Origin: Gammaproteobacteria bacterium
GTDB taxonomy: Bacteria > Pseudomonadota > Gammaproteobacteria > HK1
DNA: 8,794 nucleotides
Assembly: GCA_022822245.1 (NCBI GenBank)
Contig: JAJECB010000331.1
Span: forward strand, 1-8,794
Direction: 5' to 3'
The notes under the pieces were generated by a model that saw only the letters and a list, made by a program, of their open reading frames with translations, was not told the DNA's origin and did no database searches. The position numbers were made by a program, and so were the translations under genes. Below, in pieces: positions 1-6,434 of the stretch; the stretch's first letter is position 1; each line of letters begins with the position of its first letter.

Positions 1-1
1 C

Positions 2-658
2 CCGCGCCTCGTGCTGGTCCGAGCCCGGCTCGGGCCGCAGGGCCTCCTCCTCGATGGGCCGGGGCGCGCGTCCCACGCCGTTCCCCGCGCCGGCCCGAAC
101 GGAGGCCGCGGGCCGCGGGCGGTCACCGTCTGGGGCAAAGACACCCGCGGCGTCGATGCCGGCGACGAGGCGGCGCGCTGGTTCAGCGACCTCCTCGAGA
201 CCCCGGCCCGCCTTGTCGAGATGACCGATGACTGCCTTCGCCCCGTCAATCCGGACGTCGCGCGGCCCGGCGACCTCGTGAGCTTCGCGGACGGTTACCC
301 GGTGCTCCTCATCGGGCGCGCCTCCCTCGAAGAGCTGAATGCGCGCCTGGGAGCGCCCACCTCCATGCGCCGATTCCGTCCCAACCTCGTGATCGAGGGG
401 GCGCCGCCGTTCGCGGAGGACCACTGGTGGCGGCTCCGAATCGGCGAGGTCGAGTTCGAAGGGGCGAAGAACTGCGTGCGGTGCGAGTTCCCCACCATCG
501 ATCCGGACACCGCGGTGAAGGACCCGAGGCGCGAGCCGATGCGGACCCTCGCGACCTTCCGCCGGCGCCCCGAGGGCGGCGTCTTCCTCGGTCAGAACCT
601 GATCCCGCGCACCCTCGGCACGGTCCGGGTCGGCGACCCCGTCGAGGTCCTGACCTGA
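2..658 (+). CDS. MOSC domain-containing protein (YcbX/mARC-like), 5'-truncated
   Basis: This is the C-terminal part of a MOSC (molybdenum cofactor sulfurase C-terminal) protein of the YcbX/mARC type. The reading frame is open to the window edge, so the true start lies upstream and roughly 40 residues are probably missing. Visible first is the end of the N-terminal MOSC beta-barrel domain (PRLVLVRARL, then AVTVWGKDTRGVDAGDEAARWFS). The MOSC core follows, with the family motif RFRPNLVIEG (bases 371-400) and the cysteine motif NCVRCEFPTIDPDTA. The second cysteine of that motif (codon 482-484) aligns with the cysteine that ligates molybdenum in mARC proteins. Family members reduce N-hydroxylated compounds using molybdenum cofactor, usually with a redox partner. 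No ferredoxin domain follows the MOSC domain here, so any partner is separate. The gene ends 28 bases before the convergent dehydrogenase gene and has no evident link to the ABC operon. Family assignment is firm; substrate is unknown. Confidence 0.88.
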   Translation, partial: PRLVLVRARLGPQGLLLDGPGRASHAVPRAGPNGGRGPRAVTVWGKDTRGVDAGDEAARWFSDLLETPARLVEMTDDCLRPVNPDVARPGDLVSFADGYPVLLIGRASLEELNARLGAPTSMRRFRPNLVIEGAPPFAEDHWWRLRIGEVEFEGAKNCVRCEFPTIDPDTAVKDPRREPMRTLATFRRRPEGGVFLGQNLIPRTLGTVRVGDPVEVLT

Positions 659-666
659 CCCGGAGG

Positions 667-681
667 CGGGGCGCGGCCCCG
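667..681. terminator. Small GC hairpin in convergent gap (weak candidate)
   Basis: The 28-base gap between the stops of the MOSC gene and the convergent dehydrogenase gene contains CGGGGC-GCG-GCCCCG, a 6-bp perfect stem with a 3-base loop. Its position suits a bidirectional terminator. There is no T-run on either side, and such a stem arises easily by chance in this base composition. Confidence 0.22.
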
Positions 682-686
682 GCCCC

Positions 687-1463
687 CTACTGGGCGACGA
701 CGCCCCCGTCCACCGGGAGGATCACCCCGTTGAGGTAGGCGGCGGCGTCGGAACAGAGCCACACCCCCGCCTCCGCGATCTCCCGCGGGATCCCCATCCG
801 GCCGAGCGGGGTCCGCTCGACGAACCAGTCCTCGATCTCGGGCTTGTGGGAGATGACCCTTTCGACGAGCGGAGTCCGGGTGTACCCGGGACTCAGGGCG
901 TTCACCCGGATCCCCTGCTTCGCGTAGTCGAGGGCGGCGGTCTTGGTGAGCCCGGCCACCGCGTGCTTGCTCGCGGTGTAGGCGGCGGTCCCGGCCGCCG
1001 CCACGAGTCCGTAGATGGAGGAGAGGTTCACGATCGCGCCCCCTCGTCCGCCTTCCAGCATCCGGGCGATCTCTTCCTTCATGCAGAGCCAGACCCCGGT
1101 GAGGTTGACGTCGAGGACCCGGCACCACTCCTCCTCGGAGAACTCGTGGGTCCGGGTCCGGGCGGGGGTCGAGGTCCCGGCGCTGTTGATCGCGCAGTCG
1201 ACGCCGCCGAAGCTCGCGACCGCCGCCTCGACCATGGCCGCGACCTCGTCCGGCTTCGTCACGTCGGTGCGGACGAAGATGGCCTCGCCGCCCCCGTCGC
1301 GGATCGCCCCGGCCGTGCTCTCGCCGCCCTCCGCGACGAGGTCGGCGACCACGACGCGCGCACCGCGTTCGGCGAAGAGGAGGGAGGCTTCGCGACCGAT
1401 GCCGGAGCCGCCCCCGGTCACGAGAGCGGTACGGCCGTCGAAGCGGGTGGAGTCGGCAGTCAT
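687..1463 (-). CDS. SDR family NAD(P)-dependent oxidoreductase
   Basis: A 258-residue classical short-chain dehydrogenase/reductase, full length for the family. The Rossmann nucleotide-binding motif TGGGSGIG is at residues 16-23. The acidic residue D41 ends the second beta strand (VVVADL), which in this family favours NAD(H) over NADP(H). NSAG at 93-96 is the usual NNAG motif with one change. The catalytic tetrad is complete: N120, S149, Y162 and K166 (YTASK). PGYTRTPL at 193-199 and the C-terminal LPVDGG are also typical. The start is ATG at 1463, with GAGGAA (1470-1475) as ribosome binding site 6 bases upstream. It lies 52 bases downstream of the dioxygenase gene on the same strand and is probably co-transcribed with it, so it may oxidise or reduce the dioxygenase product or a related metabolite. 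The annotation 'glucose 1-dehydrogenase-like' would be common for this sequence type, but substrate cannot be inferred. Confidence 0.93.
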   Translation of the reverse strand: MTADSTRFDGRTALVTGGGSGIGREASLLFAERGARVVVADLVAEGGESTAGAIRDGGGEAIFVRTDVTKPDEVAAMVEAAVASFGGVDCAINSAGTSTPARTRTHEFSEEEWCRVLDVNLTGVWLCMKEEIARMLEGGRGGAIVNLSSIYGLVAAAGTAAYTASKHAVAGLTKTAALDYAKQGIRVNALSPGYTRTPLVERVISHKPEIEDWFVERTPLGRMGIPREIAEAGVWLCSDAAAYLNGVILPVDGGVVAQ

Positions 1464-1469
1464 GGCGTA

Positions 1470-1475
1470 TTCCTC
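1470..1475 (-). promoter_or_regulatory. Ribosome binding site of the SDR gene
   Basis: On the minus strand GAGGAA precedes the ATG at 1463 with a 6-base spacer. It supports that start codon and shows that the gene is translated independently within the two-gene unit. Confidence 0.7.
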
Positions 1476-1515
1476 GCGAGTGGTTGCCTCGTGTCGTGGC
1501 GTCCCGCTCGGGTCG

Positions 1516-2406
1516 TCACGACCGGGACCGGCGGCGGAACGGCGCGTCCCCGAGCACCGTGCACCGGCGGATGACCCGCCGCTCGGTCGCGGTGTCGTAG
1601 GCCGTTGCCCGGTGCATCAGGCAGCGGTTGTCCCACACCACGAGCTGCCGGGGGCGCCAGCGGTGCCGGTAGACCGTCCCGAGGCGGGCGGCCGTCTCGT
1701 TCAGCTCGTCCACGAGCGCGCGACCCGCCGTGTAGTCCATGCCCTCGATCGTTTCCGCGTGATCGCCGAGGAACAGGCAGTCGCGGCCCGTCTCGGGGTG
1801 GGTGCGGACGACCGGGTGGGCGACCGGGGGTACCTTCCGGCGCTGCTCGTCGGTCATCGGCTCCTCGCCGTGGCGGCGAGAGCGGGAGAAGTCGAGGTTG
1901 TGGATGGCGCGCAAGCTGTCGATCCGCTCGCGCGTCCCGCTCGGGAGGCGGTCGAGGGCGCTGTACATGTCGCAGAACCAGGTATCGCCCCCTTCGGCCG
2001 GGACCTCCATCGCGTACATCATCGTCGCGAGCCCGGTCCGGGCCTGCCACGACCCGTCCGTGTGCCACGCGAGCGTTCCCCGGTCCGGGTGCCGCCCGGA
2101 GGGGTTGCCGTCCGCGTCGAGGTTGGAGAGCCGGTAGAGCTCGGGGAAGCCGTCCGCGTGGTACTGGTTCATGACATGGACCTGGACCTCGCCGAAACGG
2201 CGGGCGAACTCGACTTGGCGGGCGGGGGGCACCTCGTCGCCCGAGAAGACGAGCACCTGCCACTCGAGGAAGGCGCGGTGCACGGCATCGAGCCGCTCCC
2301 CGGAGAGCGGGGCGCCGAAGTCGAACCCGGCGATCTCGGCTCCGAGGCCTCCGGGGAGGGGCCGGAGGTCGAGGTTCAGCTCTCGCAGGTGCGGGTCGGC
2401 GGTCAC
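1516..2406 (-). CDS. TauD/TfdA family Fe(II)/2-oxoglutarate dioxygenase
   Basis: A non-heme iron, 2-oxoglutarate-dependent dioxygenase of the TauD/TfdA family. These enzymes hydroxylate small substrates such as sulfonates, aryloxyacetates, phosphonates or quaternary amines, releasing succinate and CO2. Numbered from the chosen GTG, the iron ligands are H115 and D117 (WHTDGSW) and H265 (LMHRAT). The 2-oxoglutarate-binding arginines are R276 and R280 (ERRVIRRCTVLGD); the spacing from the last histidine (+11, +15) is that of TauD. The N-terminus LRPLPGGLGAEIAGFDF is the usual family opening. The frame stays open upstream to a TTG at 2541, but those extra 45 residues are basic and unlike the family, whereas GTG at 2406 gives 296 residues, a normal length. 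No strong ribosome binding site precedes either start. The gene is divergent from the ABC operon and followed by the SDR gene. The substrate is unknown. Confidence 0.9.
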   Translation of the reverse strand: MTADPHLRELNLDLRPLPGGLGAEIAGFDFGAPLSGERLDAVHRAFLEWQVLVFSGDEVPPARQVEFARRFGEVQVHVMNQYHADGFPELYRLSNLDADGNPSGRHPDRGTLAWHTDGSWQARTGLATMMYAMEVPAEGGDTWFCDMYSALDRLPSGTRERIDSLRAIHNLDFSRSRRHGEEPMTDEQRRKVPPVAHPVVRTHPETGRDCLFLGDHAETIEGMDYTAGRALVDELNETAARLGTVYRHRWRPRQLVVWDNRCLMHRATAYDTATERRVIRRCTVLGDAPFRRRSRS

Positions 2407-2550
2407 GGGGACCGGCCCAAGTCCGCTGTCCCGCCGGCCCGGTCTTCGTTTTCGGCTGCCCGAGAGCGCCCGGGTTCGCTTCGTTTCGATCAAGCGTTCA
2501 TTCCAATGCAGATGGATCAAGAGATCCCGCCCGTCCGGCAAGGAAGGACG

Positions 2551-2580
2551 AATCTAACCACGCGGAAAGCTCCCCTTCAA
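2551..2580 (-). promoter_or_regulatory. Candidate sigma70-type promoter for dioxygenase-SDR unit
   Basis: Read on the minus strand, TTGAAG (2580-2575) is followed after 17 bases by TTAGAT (2557-2552), or after 18 bases by TAGATT (2556-2551). Each hexamer matches the housekeeping consensus only partly (4 of 6 for TTGAAG and for TAGATT). Transcription would begin near 2544. That would put a TTG start at 2541 almost at the transcript end and leave a leader of about 140 bases before the GTG at 2406, which favours the GTG. Confidence 0.35.
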
Positions 2581-2660
2581 TCCGATGGCGGGCGCTCGGC
2601 GGAAGGGCGTACGGGACCGAGACTCCACGATGCGAAGTGGTGGGAGAGCGAACCGTCGCG

Positions 2661-2685
2661 CAGGATCGGGGGGGTGGCGATCCTG
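2661..2685. promoter_or_regulatory. Perfect inverted repeat, candidate operator
   Basis: CAGGATCG (2661-2668) and CGATCCTG (2678-2685) are exact reverse complements separated by a 9-base G-rich spacer. The centre-to-centre distance of the half-sites is 17 bases, compatible with a dimeric regulator contacting two nearby major grooves. It sits in the divergent region, just upstream of the TAACAT patch at 2701, where a -35 element would lie. Regulator identity is unknown because no regulator gene is in the window. Confidence 0.4.
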
Positions 2686-2712
2686 TTCCAGCTACCCGTG
2701 TAACATAAGCCT

Positions 2713-2722
2713 GCGGTACCGC
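2713..2722. promoter_or_regulatory. 10-bp palindrome GCGGTACCGC, possible operator
   Basis: A perfect 10-bp palindrome begins 7 bases after the TAACAT patch, close to where plus-strand transcription would start. One mismatched step outward, a further C/G pair also matches (2711 and 2724). A repressor bound here would block the ABC operon promoter. A palindrome of this length can occur by chance, so this is a candidate only. Confidence 0.25.
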
Positions 2723-2825
2723 GGGCGGTCGGAGCGGAACGATGCCCTTCCGGGTCGCTGTTTCGGCTCCACCGTACCCCCCTGTCTTCGCGGGCGCCGC
2801 GTTTCGAGGCCCGGATGAAACCTTG

Positions 2826-2831
2826 AGGAGG
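2826..2831 (+). promoter_or_regulatory. Strong ribosome binding site of the solute-binding protein gene
   Basis: A perfect AGGAGG lies 7 bases before the ATG at 2839. It fixes the start codon. It is much stronger than anything upstream of the first permease gene, which fits the high binding-protein output usual for ABC importers. Confidence 0.85.
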
Positions 2832-2838
2832 CTGGACC

Positions 2839-4215
2839 ATGAACATTCTTCGTTCGATAGCCGTCGCGGGCATCGCGGCCGGCATTCTGACCGCAGGGGC
2901 AGGTTTCGAAGCTCCGATTCGCAGCGCTTCGGCGGAGGAGATCACCGTCAAGCTCTGGACCCGCGCGGATCGATCGGGGCCGCTTCGCGGCGGCAACATC
3001 GTCAAGGCCGGCGATACGCTGAACAGGATGCTCGCCTCGACCGGCATCGACACGCGGGTCAAGGTCGAGGTCCACGAGAACAACGCGAAGGGGTTCGACG
3101 CCGACGCGCTCGACCTCCTGAAGGCGTTCGCCGCCGACAAGGGGCCGGACGTGTACGTGGCCGCCCACGAGTGGATCGGGGCGTTCACCGAGGCCGGCTA
3201 CGCGATGAACCTGGAGGACCATATCGCCGCCAATCGCGAGTTCTACGACGACATCATCGAGGTGCTGTGGGATTCGGTGCGCTACAAGGGCGCGCGGCAC
3301 GGGGTTCCGCAGGACTCCGAGGTCCGCATGTTCTTCTACAACAAGAACATGTTGCGCCAGGCGGGCAAGTCCGAGGAGTTCATCGAGGGGCTTCCGGGCG
3401 CCGTCGAGTCCGGCGACTTCACCATCTACGACCTCGTCGACCTCGCCAAGGAGGTGATGGAGAGCGGGGCCGCGAAGTACGGCATGGTGCACCGGCCGAA
3501 CGTCGGCCCGGACTTCCAGATGACCATGGAGAGCTTCGGGATCGACCCCTACGACGACGAGCAGGCGAAGCTCCAGATGAGCCGCTCCGGGCTTGCCAAC
3601 TTCTACAAGTGGCTCAAGTACGCGGTCGATCAGGGAGTGCTCCCGGAGAACATGACAGCCTGGTCCTGGGATTCGGTGCACGCGGCGTTCCGGGGAGGGG
3701 AGAGCTTCCTCAAATTCCACGGAATCTGGAACGTCGGCCACCAGATGAAGGCGTTCGGGCTCTCGAACGAGCAGGAGTACTTCCACGCGATCGGCTGGAT
3801 CCACTCTCCGGCGGAGAGCAAGGGAGGGCGTCCGGCCAACCTGTCCCACCCGATCATCTACGTGGTGAATCCCAACTCGCCGCGCGCCGAGCTGGCCGCG
3901 TACCTCGTGGCCCTCGCGAGCCAGCCGGTCCCGAACACGGACCATGCCCTGGGGACGTTCCATACCCCGATCAGCCACGGGCAGACGGCAATGCGGGAGT
4001 TCGTCGCGAATGGTTGGGCGCTGCGGGCGGGCACCCCGATGCTCGAGTACTCGGGCTTCATGCCGAACCATGCCGACATCGGCCAGTACAACGCGATCAT
4101 CTACAAGGGGATCCAGGGGGTCGAGACCGGCCGCCTCAGCCCCGAAGAGGCAGCGGAGTTCGTGGTCGAGGAACTGGAAGCCGAGCTCGGCGACCAGGTG
4201 ATCATCCTCGACTGA
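2839..4215 (+). CDS. ABC transporter extracellular solute-binding protein (family 1, CUT1-like)
   Basis: A 458-residue periplasmic solute-binding protein of the sugar-type family 1 (MalE/UgpB group), slightly long for the family. The N-terminus is a Sec signal peptide: one basic residue (R5), a hydrophobic core at about 6-22, and a probable cleavage after SASA at residue 32. There is no lipobox cysteine, so the mature protein should be free in the periplasm. The mature part opens with the family's first beta strand, EITVKLWTR. GPDVYVAAHEWIGAFTEAGYAMNLEDHI and the later FYNKNMLRQAGK are typical family 1 stretches, and HGVPQDSEVRMFFYNKN corresponds to the segment usually written 'YGlP...l.YnkdlF'. 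Many aromatic residues (for example W267, W269 and W300) could line a sugar-like site, but the ligand cannot be read. It is the first gene of the ABC operon and is followed by a strong stem-loop. Confidence 0.93.
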   Translation: MNILRSIAVAGIAAGILTAGAGFEAPIRSASAEEITVKLWTRADRSGPLRGGNIVKAGDTLNRMLASTGIDTRVKVEVHENNAKGFDADALDLLKAFAADKGPDVYVAAHEWIGAFTEAGYAMNLEDHIAANREFYDDIIEVLWDSVRYKGARHGVPQDSEVRMFFYNKNMLRQAGKSEEFIEGLPGAVESGDFTIYDLVDLAKEVMESGAAKYGMVHRPNVGPDFQMTMESFGIDPYDDEQAKLQMSRSGLANFYKWLKYAVDQGVLPENMTAWSWDSVHAAFRGGESFLKFHGIWNVGHQMKAFGLSNEQEYFHAIGWIHSPAESKGGRPANLSHPIIYVVNPNSPRAELAAYLVALASQPVPNTDHALGTFHTPISHGQTAMREFVANGWALRAGTPMLEYSGFMPNHADIGQYNAIIYKGIQGVETGRLSPEEAAEFVVEELEAELGDQVIILD

Positions 4216-4226
4216 AGCCGGTAACG

Positions 4227-4258
4227 AGAAGAGAGGCCGCAACCGCGGCCTCTCTTCT
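4227..4258 (+). terminator. Strong stem-loop between binding-protein and permease genes
   Basis: AGAAGAGAGGCCGC (4227-4240) and GCGGCCTCTCTTCT (4245-4258) form a perfect 14-bp stem closed by the 4-base loop AACC, starting 11 bases after the solute-binding protein stop. The 3' flank is TTCCCCCC-like rather than a T-run, so intrinsic termination would be partial at best. In many ABC importer operons a stem-loop at this position protects the upstream mRNA or attenuates transcription, so that binding protein is made in excess over permeases. That role fits here. Confidence 0.7.
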
Positions 4259-4380
4259 TCCCCCCGGTGTCGCGCGTTGGCGCACGCTCATCCACCGAGG
4301 CCGGCCGACGCAGGCGACGCGGTGACCGCCGCCGCCGCGTGTGATAGCGACCCGCCCGGCCGGCGCCGGGGCGCGCTGCG

Positions 4381-5298
4381 ATGACGACCCCGCTCACCCG
4401 GCGCCGGGGCCGGCAGACCGTCAACCTCTGCCTCTTTCTCGGGCCCGCGATGGTCCTGCTGCTGCTCTTCTTCATCGCGCCGGTCATCGTCGATCTCGTC
4501 ATCTCGTTCACGGACATCGGCCGTACGCTCAGGATCACCGAGTTCACGACCGCGCAATTCGAGCGGATGTTCACCCGCGACAGCCGCCTCACCAAGTCGC
4601 TCGCGCTTACCCTCGTCTACGTCTTCTTCACCCTCGCCATCTTCAACGTCACGTTCGGCCTTGTCCTCGCGCTTACCACGACTGCGGTATCGGAGCGGGT
4701 CGGGGCGTTCTTCCGGTCGGTCTGGCTGCTCCCCCGCATGAGCCCGTCGGTGGTCTACGCCCTGATGTGGCTCTGGGTGGTGGACCCGGCGGAACGCGGG
4801 CTGATGAACCAGGTACTGCTCGGCCTGGGGCTCGACACGGTGGACATGCGGAGCAACGCGCCGGTCGTTCTCATCGTTCTCGCGAACGGCTTCATCGGCG
4901 CCTCCATGGGCATGATCATCTTCACCTCCGCGATTCGCTCGATCCCGGAGCACCTGTTCCATGCGGCGCGGGCCGATGGCGCGGGCGCGCTCGCGACGGT
5001 GTGGCACGTCACCCTTCCCGCCATCCGCTGGCCCCTCAGCTTCATCACCGTCTACCAGACCCTGTCGCTGCTGGTGAGCTTCGAGTACATCTGGCTCATC
5101 ACCGACGGCGGGCCGTTCTACGACACGACGGTGTATGCGCTCTACGTCTACAAGCGCGCGTTCGAGAACGGCCAGTACGGCTACGGGGCGGCGCTCGCGC
5201 TCGTGCTCGTCCTCATCGGCATCGCCGCTTCGCTTCTCATGTGGCGCTTCTTCGACATGAAGCGGTTGCTCCAGCAGCCGCGGATCGAGGTCCACTGA
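4381..5298 (+). CDS. ABC transporter permease 1 (MalF/UgpA-like)
   Basis: A 305-residue inner-membrane permease of the binding-protein-dependent transport family, the MalF/UgpA-type half of the channel. Six membrane segments are visible at about 15-43, 74-99, 109-133, 160-183, 219-241 and 267-289. The cytoplasmic EAA loop that docks on the ATPase is at about 194-213 (HAARADGAGA...TLP). TDGGP at 241-245 is a typical MalF/UgpA motif. The start is ATG at 4381; in-frame TGA and TAG codons at 4342-4347 exclude any earlier start. The ribosome binding site is poor, consistent with lower expression than the binding protein. It lies 165 bases after the solute-binding protein gene, beyond the stem-loop, and 1 base before the second permease gene. 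The partner permease and ATPase are the next two genes. Confidence 0.94.
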   Translation: MTTPLTRRRGRQTVNLCLFLGPAMVLLLLFFIAPVIVDLVISFTDIGRTLRITEFTTAQFERMFTRDSRLTKSLALTLVYVFFTLAIFNVTFGLVLALTTTAVSERVGAFFRSVWLLPRMSPSVVYALMWLWVVDPAERGLMNQVLLGLGLDTVDMRSNAPVVLIVLANGFIGASMGMIIFTSAIRSIPEHLFHAARADGAGALATVWHVTLPAIRWPLSFITVYQTLSLLVSFEYIWLITDGGPFYDTTVYALYVYKRAFENGQYGYGAALALVLVLIGIAASLLMWRFFDMKRLLQQPRIEVH

Positions 5299-5299
5299 G

Positions 5300-6415
5300 G
5301 TGTCCGGCCGAGCTCCGCCGCACGTCGCCCCGGCCGCGGGCGGGCACCGGAACGGTGCGCTCGGGCAGTACGACTGGGACCGGCTCGCGGTCCGTGCCCG
5401 CCGCCGGCGCGGGCTCAGCAACGCCGCGCTCATCGGTTTCCTCGTCCTCGCCTCGGTGCCGATCCTCCTCCCCTATTTCTGGGTGCTGACGATCTCGTTC
5501 TCGGCGAAGACCGGCGGAGTCGAATCGGTGGTCCTGTGGCGCGCGTGCGGGGTCCTCGTGCCTGCCGTCATCGCCTTCGCGCTGGGGAGGATCCTTCTCC
5601 CCGGGGCGCGCCAGCAATGGATCCTCGGCGGGTTCGTCGCCGCCGTCGCGGTCGTCGCCATCGCAGTGGCCGTCGGCCCCTATCTCCACCTCGAGAACTA
5701 CCGCTTCTTCTGGGTCGCGGATATCGTGCGGGACCTCCCGGGCCGCGGTCAGGCCACCCACTACGCGCAGTTTCCCTCCGTCTGGATCGCGTTCCGGAAC
5801 AGCCTGCTCCTCGCGGTGACCCAGACCGTTCTCGTCGTCACCGTCGCCACCTTCGCCGGGTACTACGTGTCGCGCTTCGCCTTCGCGGGGCGGGCGAGCT
5901 TCCTCCAGGCGCTGCTCGTGCTCCACGCCTTCCCCGCGATGACCCTCATCATCCCGATCTTCCTCCTCATGCACTGGACCGGGATGCTCGATACGATTAC
6001 CGGCGTCATCCTGGTCATCTGCACGCTGGAGCTTCCGTTCGCGATCTTCATCATGAAGGGGTTCTTCGATTCGGTGCCGTGGGACATCGAGATGTCCGCG
6101 ATGACCGACGGCGCCTCGCGGCGGCAGGCGTTCTTCAAGGTCGTCCTCCCGCAGGTCAAGGTCGGCATGCTCGCAATCGGGGTCTTCGCCTTCATCAAGG
6201 GCTGGGAGGAGTACGTCTTCGTCCGCACCCTCCTGTTCGAGAAATCGAACTGGATGATGAGCCTGTATCTGTGGTGGGTGGCGGACGACATCATGGGGGT
6301 CGACTACGGGATCGTGGCCGCGGTCGCCGTCTTCTACATTTTTCCGAGCCTCCTGCTGTATCTCTTCTGCCAGCGCTTCCTCGTCCAGATGAGCCTTGGC
6401 GGCATCAAGGGATAG
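5300..6415 (+). CDS. ABC transporter permease 2 (MalG/UgpE-like) with extra hydrophobic hairpin
   Basis: The second channel subunit, MalG/UgpE-type. It has 371 residues, whereas most family members have about 270-300. The core segments are at about 42-64, 165-188, 201-224, 233-253, 287-308 and 333-358. The EAA loop is at 265-284 (MSAMTDGAS...VVLP), and NSLLLAVTQT and AGYYVSRFAF are standard family stretches. The excess length comes from a hydrophilic N-terminal tail (1-38, with an RRRR stretch) and from an insert at about 74-130. That insert holds two further hydrophobic stretches (about 82-100 and 108-127) where simpler members have a short periplasmic loop before LENY. The protein therefore probably has eight membrane segments. 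The start is GTG at 5300, 1 base after the previous stop, with GAGG at 5287-5290. Close spacing on both sides indicates translational coupling. Confidence 0.92.
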   Translation: MSGRAPPHVAPAAGGHRNGALGQYDWDRLAVRARRRRGLSNAALIGFLVLASVPILLPYFWVLTISFSAKTGGVESVVLWRACGVLVPAVIAFALGRILLPGARQQWILGGFVAAVAVVAIAVAVGPYLHLENYRFFWVADIVRDLPGRGQATHYAQFPSVWIAFRNSLLLAVTQTVLVVTVATFAGYYVSRFAFAGRASFLQALLVLHAFPAMTLIIPIFLLMHWTGMLDTITGVILVICTLELPFAIFIMKGFFDSVPWDIEMSAMTDGASRRQAFFKVVLPQVKVGMLAIGVFAFIKGWEEYVFVRTLLFEKSNWMMSLYLWWVADDIMGVDYGIVAAVAVFYIFPSLLLYLFCQRFLVQMSLGGIKG

Positions 6416-6419
6416 GAGG
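6414..6419 (+). promoter_or_regulatory. AGGAGG overlapping permease stop, long spacing to ATPase start
   Basis: A perfect AGGAGG overlaps the permease 2 stop codon. The ATPase ATG at 6435 is 15 bases further on, longer than the usual 5-9. No other in-frame start codon lies between them, and the ATPase family N-terminus begins exactly at this ATG, so the ATG is kept. The motif may act mainly by holding ribosomes for coupled translation. Confidence 0.4.
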
Positions 6420-6434
6420 CGGGGGACACAGGTC

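Larger units (their letters stand above)
2407..2838. promoter_or_regulatory. Divergent intergenic control region
   Basis: This 432-base stretch separates the divergently transcribed dioxygenase and solute-binding protein genes. It must hold the promoters for both the two-gene minus-strand unit and the five-gene ABC operon. Open frames crossing it lack family-like sequence and run antisense into neighbouring genes, so I support no gene here. Inside it are a candidate minus-strand promoter (2551-2580), a perfect 8-bp inverted repeat (2661-2685), an AT-richer patch TAACATAAG (2701-2709) that could be a plus-strand -10 region, a 10-bp palindrome (2713-2722) and a strong ribosome binding site (2826-2831). 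Confidence 0.65.

Noticed and set aside
1015..2703. Plus-strand open frame (562 codons) opposite the SDR and dioxygenase genes
   Set aside because: It crosses two well-supported minus-strand genes, has no recognisable domain or ribosome binding site, and is of biased composition.
2577..3188. Minus-strand open frame covering part of the divergent control region
   Set aside because: Half of it is antisense to the solute-binding protein gene and the rest shows no family features, so it is not evidence for a gene in the intergenic region.
2692..4242. Long minus-strand open frame (516 codons) opposite the solute-binding protein gene
   Set aside because: It lies fully antisense to a gene with a signal peptide, strong ribosome binding site and clear family match. 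Its translation is a repetitive Arg/Val/Leu/Asp/His-rich mix with no family motif, as expected from a GC-rich antisense shadow.
4360..4410. 13-base direct repeat CCGGCGCCGGGGC at 4360-4372 and 4398-4410 around the permease 1 start
   Set aside because: It contains only G and C, and chance repeats of this kind are likely in this composition. No functional context was seen.
6396..6434. Extended ATPase start at TTG 6396, overlapping the permease 2 gene
   Set aside because: It would add 13 basic residues not seen in MalK/UgpC proteins. ATG at 6435 gives the standard family N-terminus.
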